From positions 1-7,445 of the forward strand of contig JALWQC010000139.1 of the NCBI GenBank assembly GCA_027080755.1: a stretch of 7,445 nucleotides of DNA. Reading direction: 5' to 3'. The stretch is from Paracoccaceae bacterium. Its GTDB lineage: Bacteria; Pseudomonadota; Alphaproteobacteria; Rhodobacterales; Rhodobacteraceae. Position 1 is the stretch's first letter; every line of letters begins with the position of its first letter. Both the position numbers and the translations under genes were made by a program. Shown piece after piece: positions 6,496-7,445 of the stretch. The notes beneath the pieces were generated by a model, which saw only the letters and a program-made list of their open reading frames with translations, searched no databases and was not told the origin of the DNA.

Positions 6496-7445
6496 ATGAC
6501 CCAGCTTGCCTACACAGAACCGAAACCGAAAATCATCGCCGGCGCCAAATACGACTGGGAACTGGTGATCGGGATGGAGGTGCATGCGCAGATTTCCTCC
6601 AATTCGAAACTGTTTTCTGGGGCTTCGACCGAATTCGGCGCAGAGCCCAATTCCAACGTGTCCTTTGTGGATGCGGCGATGCCGGGCATGTTGCCGGTGG
6701 TGAATGAATATTGCATCGAACAGGCTGTGCGCACCGGGCTGGGGCTGAAGGCCGAGATCAACCTCTATTCGCGGTTCGACCGGAAAAACTATTTTTATCC
6801 CGATCTGCCGCAGGGCTACCAGATTTCGCAGCTGTATCATCCCATCGTCGGCGAGGGCGAGATCCTTGTAGACATGGAGCCGGGCATCGCCCGCAAGGTG
6901 CGGATCGAACGGATCCATGTGGAACAGGACGCGGGGAAATCCGTGCATGACATGGATCCCGAGATGTCCTTCGTGGACCTGAACCGCACCGGCATTGCCC
7001 TGATGGAAATCGTCTCGCGCCCCGACATCCGCGGCCCCGAGGAGGCGGCCGAATATGTTCGAAAACTGCGCCAAATCGTGCGGTATCTGGGGACCTGTGA
7101 CGGAAATATGCAAGAAGGCTCGCTTCGCGCGGACGTCAATGTGTCGGTCTGCCGGGCCGGAACCTACGAAAAATTCCGCGCCAGCGACAACGATTTTTCC
7201 CTGCTTGGCACGCGCTGCGAAATCAAGAACATGAACTCCATGCGCTTTATCCAGCAGGCGATCGACTATGAGGCCCGCCGCCAGATTGCCATTCTGGAAG
7301 ACGGTGGCAGCATTGATCAGGAAACGCGGCTCTATGATCCGGTGAAGGGCGAGACACGCTCCATGCGCTCCAAGGAAGAGGCGCATGACTACCGCTATTT
7401 CCCCTGCCCCGATCTGCTGCCGCTGGAAATCGAACAGGCGTGGGT
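6496..7445 (+). CDS. gatB: Asp-tRNA(Asn)/Glu-tRNA(Gln) amidotransferase subunit B, 5' part (EC 6.3.5.-)
   Basis: With GatA and GatC, GatB converts mischarged Glu-tRNA(Gln) and/or Asp-tRNA(Asn) to the correct amide form; GatB carries the kinase site and binds the tRNA. The frame is open from the ATG to the window edge: 316 codons of a protein usually near 500 residues. The missing part includes the C-terminal helical and YqeY-like tail domains. Family landmarks are [10 protein letters not shown] (24-33), the signature [14 protein letters not shown] (96-109), [12 protein letters not shown] (141-152), [16 protein letters not shown] and [15 protein letters not shown]. Cys304 replaces the acidic residue I expect in the FPxPDLLPL block. 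The ATG has only a weak GGA (6484-6486) 9 nt upstream, but the N terminus ([20 protein letters not shown]) looks complete. gatA and gatC are not in the window, which is common because gat genes are often unlinked. Confidence 0.96.
   Translation, partial: MTQLAYTEPKPKIIAGAKYDWELVIGMEVHAQISSNSKLFSGASTEFGAEPNSNVSFVDAAMPGMLPVVNEYCIEQAVRTGLGLKAEINLYSRFDRKNYFYPDLPQGYQISQLYHPIVGEGEILVDMEPGIARKVRIERIHVEQDAGKSVHDMDPEMSFVDLNRTGIALMEIVSRPDIRGPEEAAEYVRKLRQIVRYLGTCDGNMQEGSLRADVNVSVCRAGTYEKFRASDNDFSLLGTRCEIKNMNSMRFIQQAIDYEARRQIAILEDGGSIDQETRLYDPVKGETRSMRSKEEAHDYRYFPCPDLLPLEIEQAW

Noticed and set aside
5228..6496. A 422-codon open frame on the minus strand opposite pepN, and similar ones opposite gatB (6478-7386) and hisB (73-636)
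   Set aside because: All lie in the same codon-aligned antisense frame as their host gene and arise from the same codon bias. None has a recognisable domain or supporting context.

Overview
The window is a chromosomal housekeeping segment of a moderately high-GC alphaproteobacterium. The protein sequences look most like Rhodobacterales (Roseobacter/Rhodobacter relatives). This rests on the wording of conserved blocks in GatB, PepN, HisB/HisH and malate synthase G, the near absence of TTA/CTA/TCA codons, and ATGA gene coupling. No search was run, so the taxonomic call is an inference.

Layout from left to right. A gene running leftwards starts at 8 and leaves the window after two codons; it shares a ~145-bp divergent region with hisB. 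hisB (154-747) and hisH (744-1385) run rightwards with a 4-base ATGA overlap and encode two steps of histidine synthesis. A 150-bp convergent intergenic region (1386-1535) follows and holds a 32-bp near-perfect palindrome centred on CATATG. glcB (1536-3680, minus strand) encodes full-length malate synthase G with all catalytic residues present. A 185-bp divergent region (3681-3865) contains three short inverted repeats and a likely promoter for pepN. pepN (3866-6421) encodes a complete M1 aminopeptidase N. After a 74-bp gap with a second likely promoter comes gatB (6496 to past the right edge), the B subunit of the Asp-tRNA(Asn)/Glu-tRNA(Gln) amidotransferase.

The genes belong to separate housekeeping functions: histidine biosynthesis, glyoxylate assimilation, peptide turnover and aminoacyl-tRNA synthesis. 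Only hisB-hisH is a clear operon. The his cluster appears cut short, because hisA/hisF/hisE, which often follow hisH in alphaproteobacteria, are replaced here by convergent glcB.

I found no mobile element, CRISPR array, tRNA, rRNA, toxin-antitoxin, defence system or frameshifted gene, and no convincing evidence of a previously undescribed system. The points worth a second look are all in non-coding DNA: the 32-bp palindrome and the hairpins that could compete with it, the inverted repeats between glcB and pepN, and a CCCTTG -35 motif shared by four candidate promoters.
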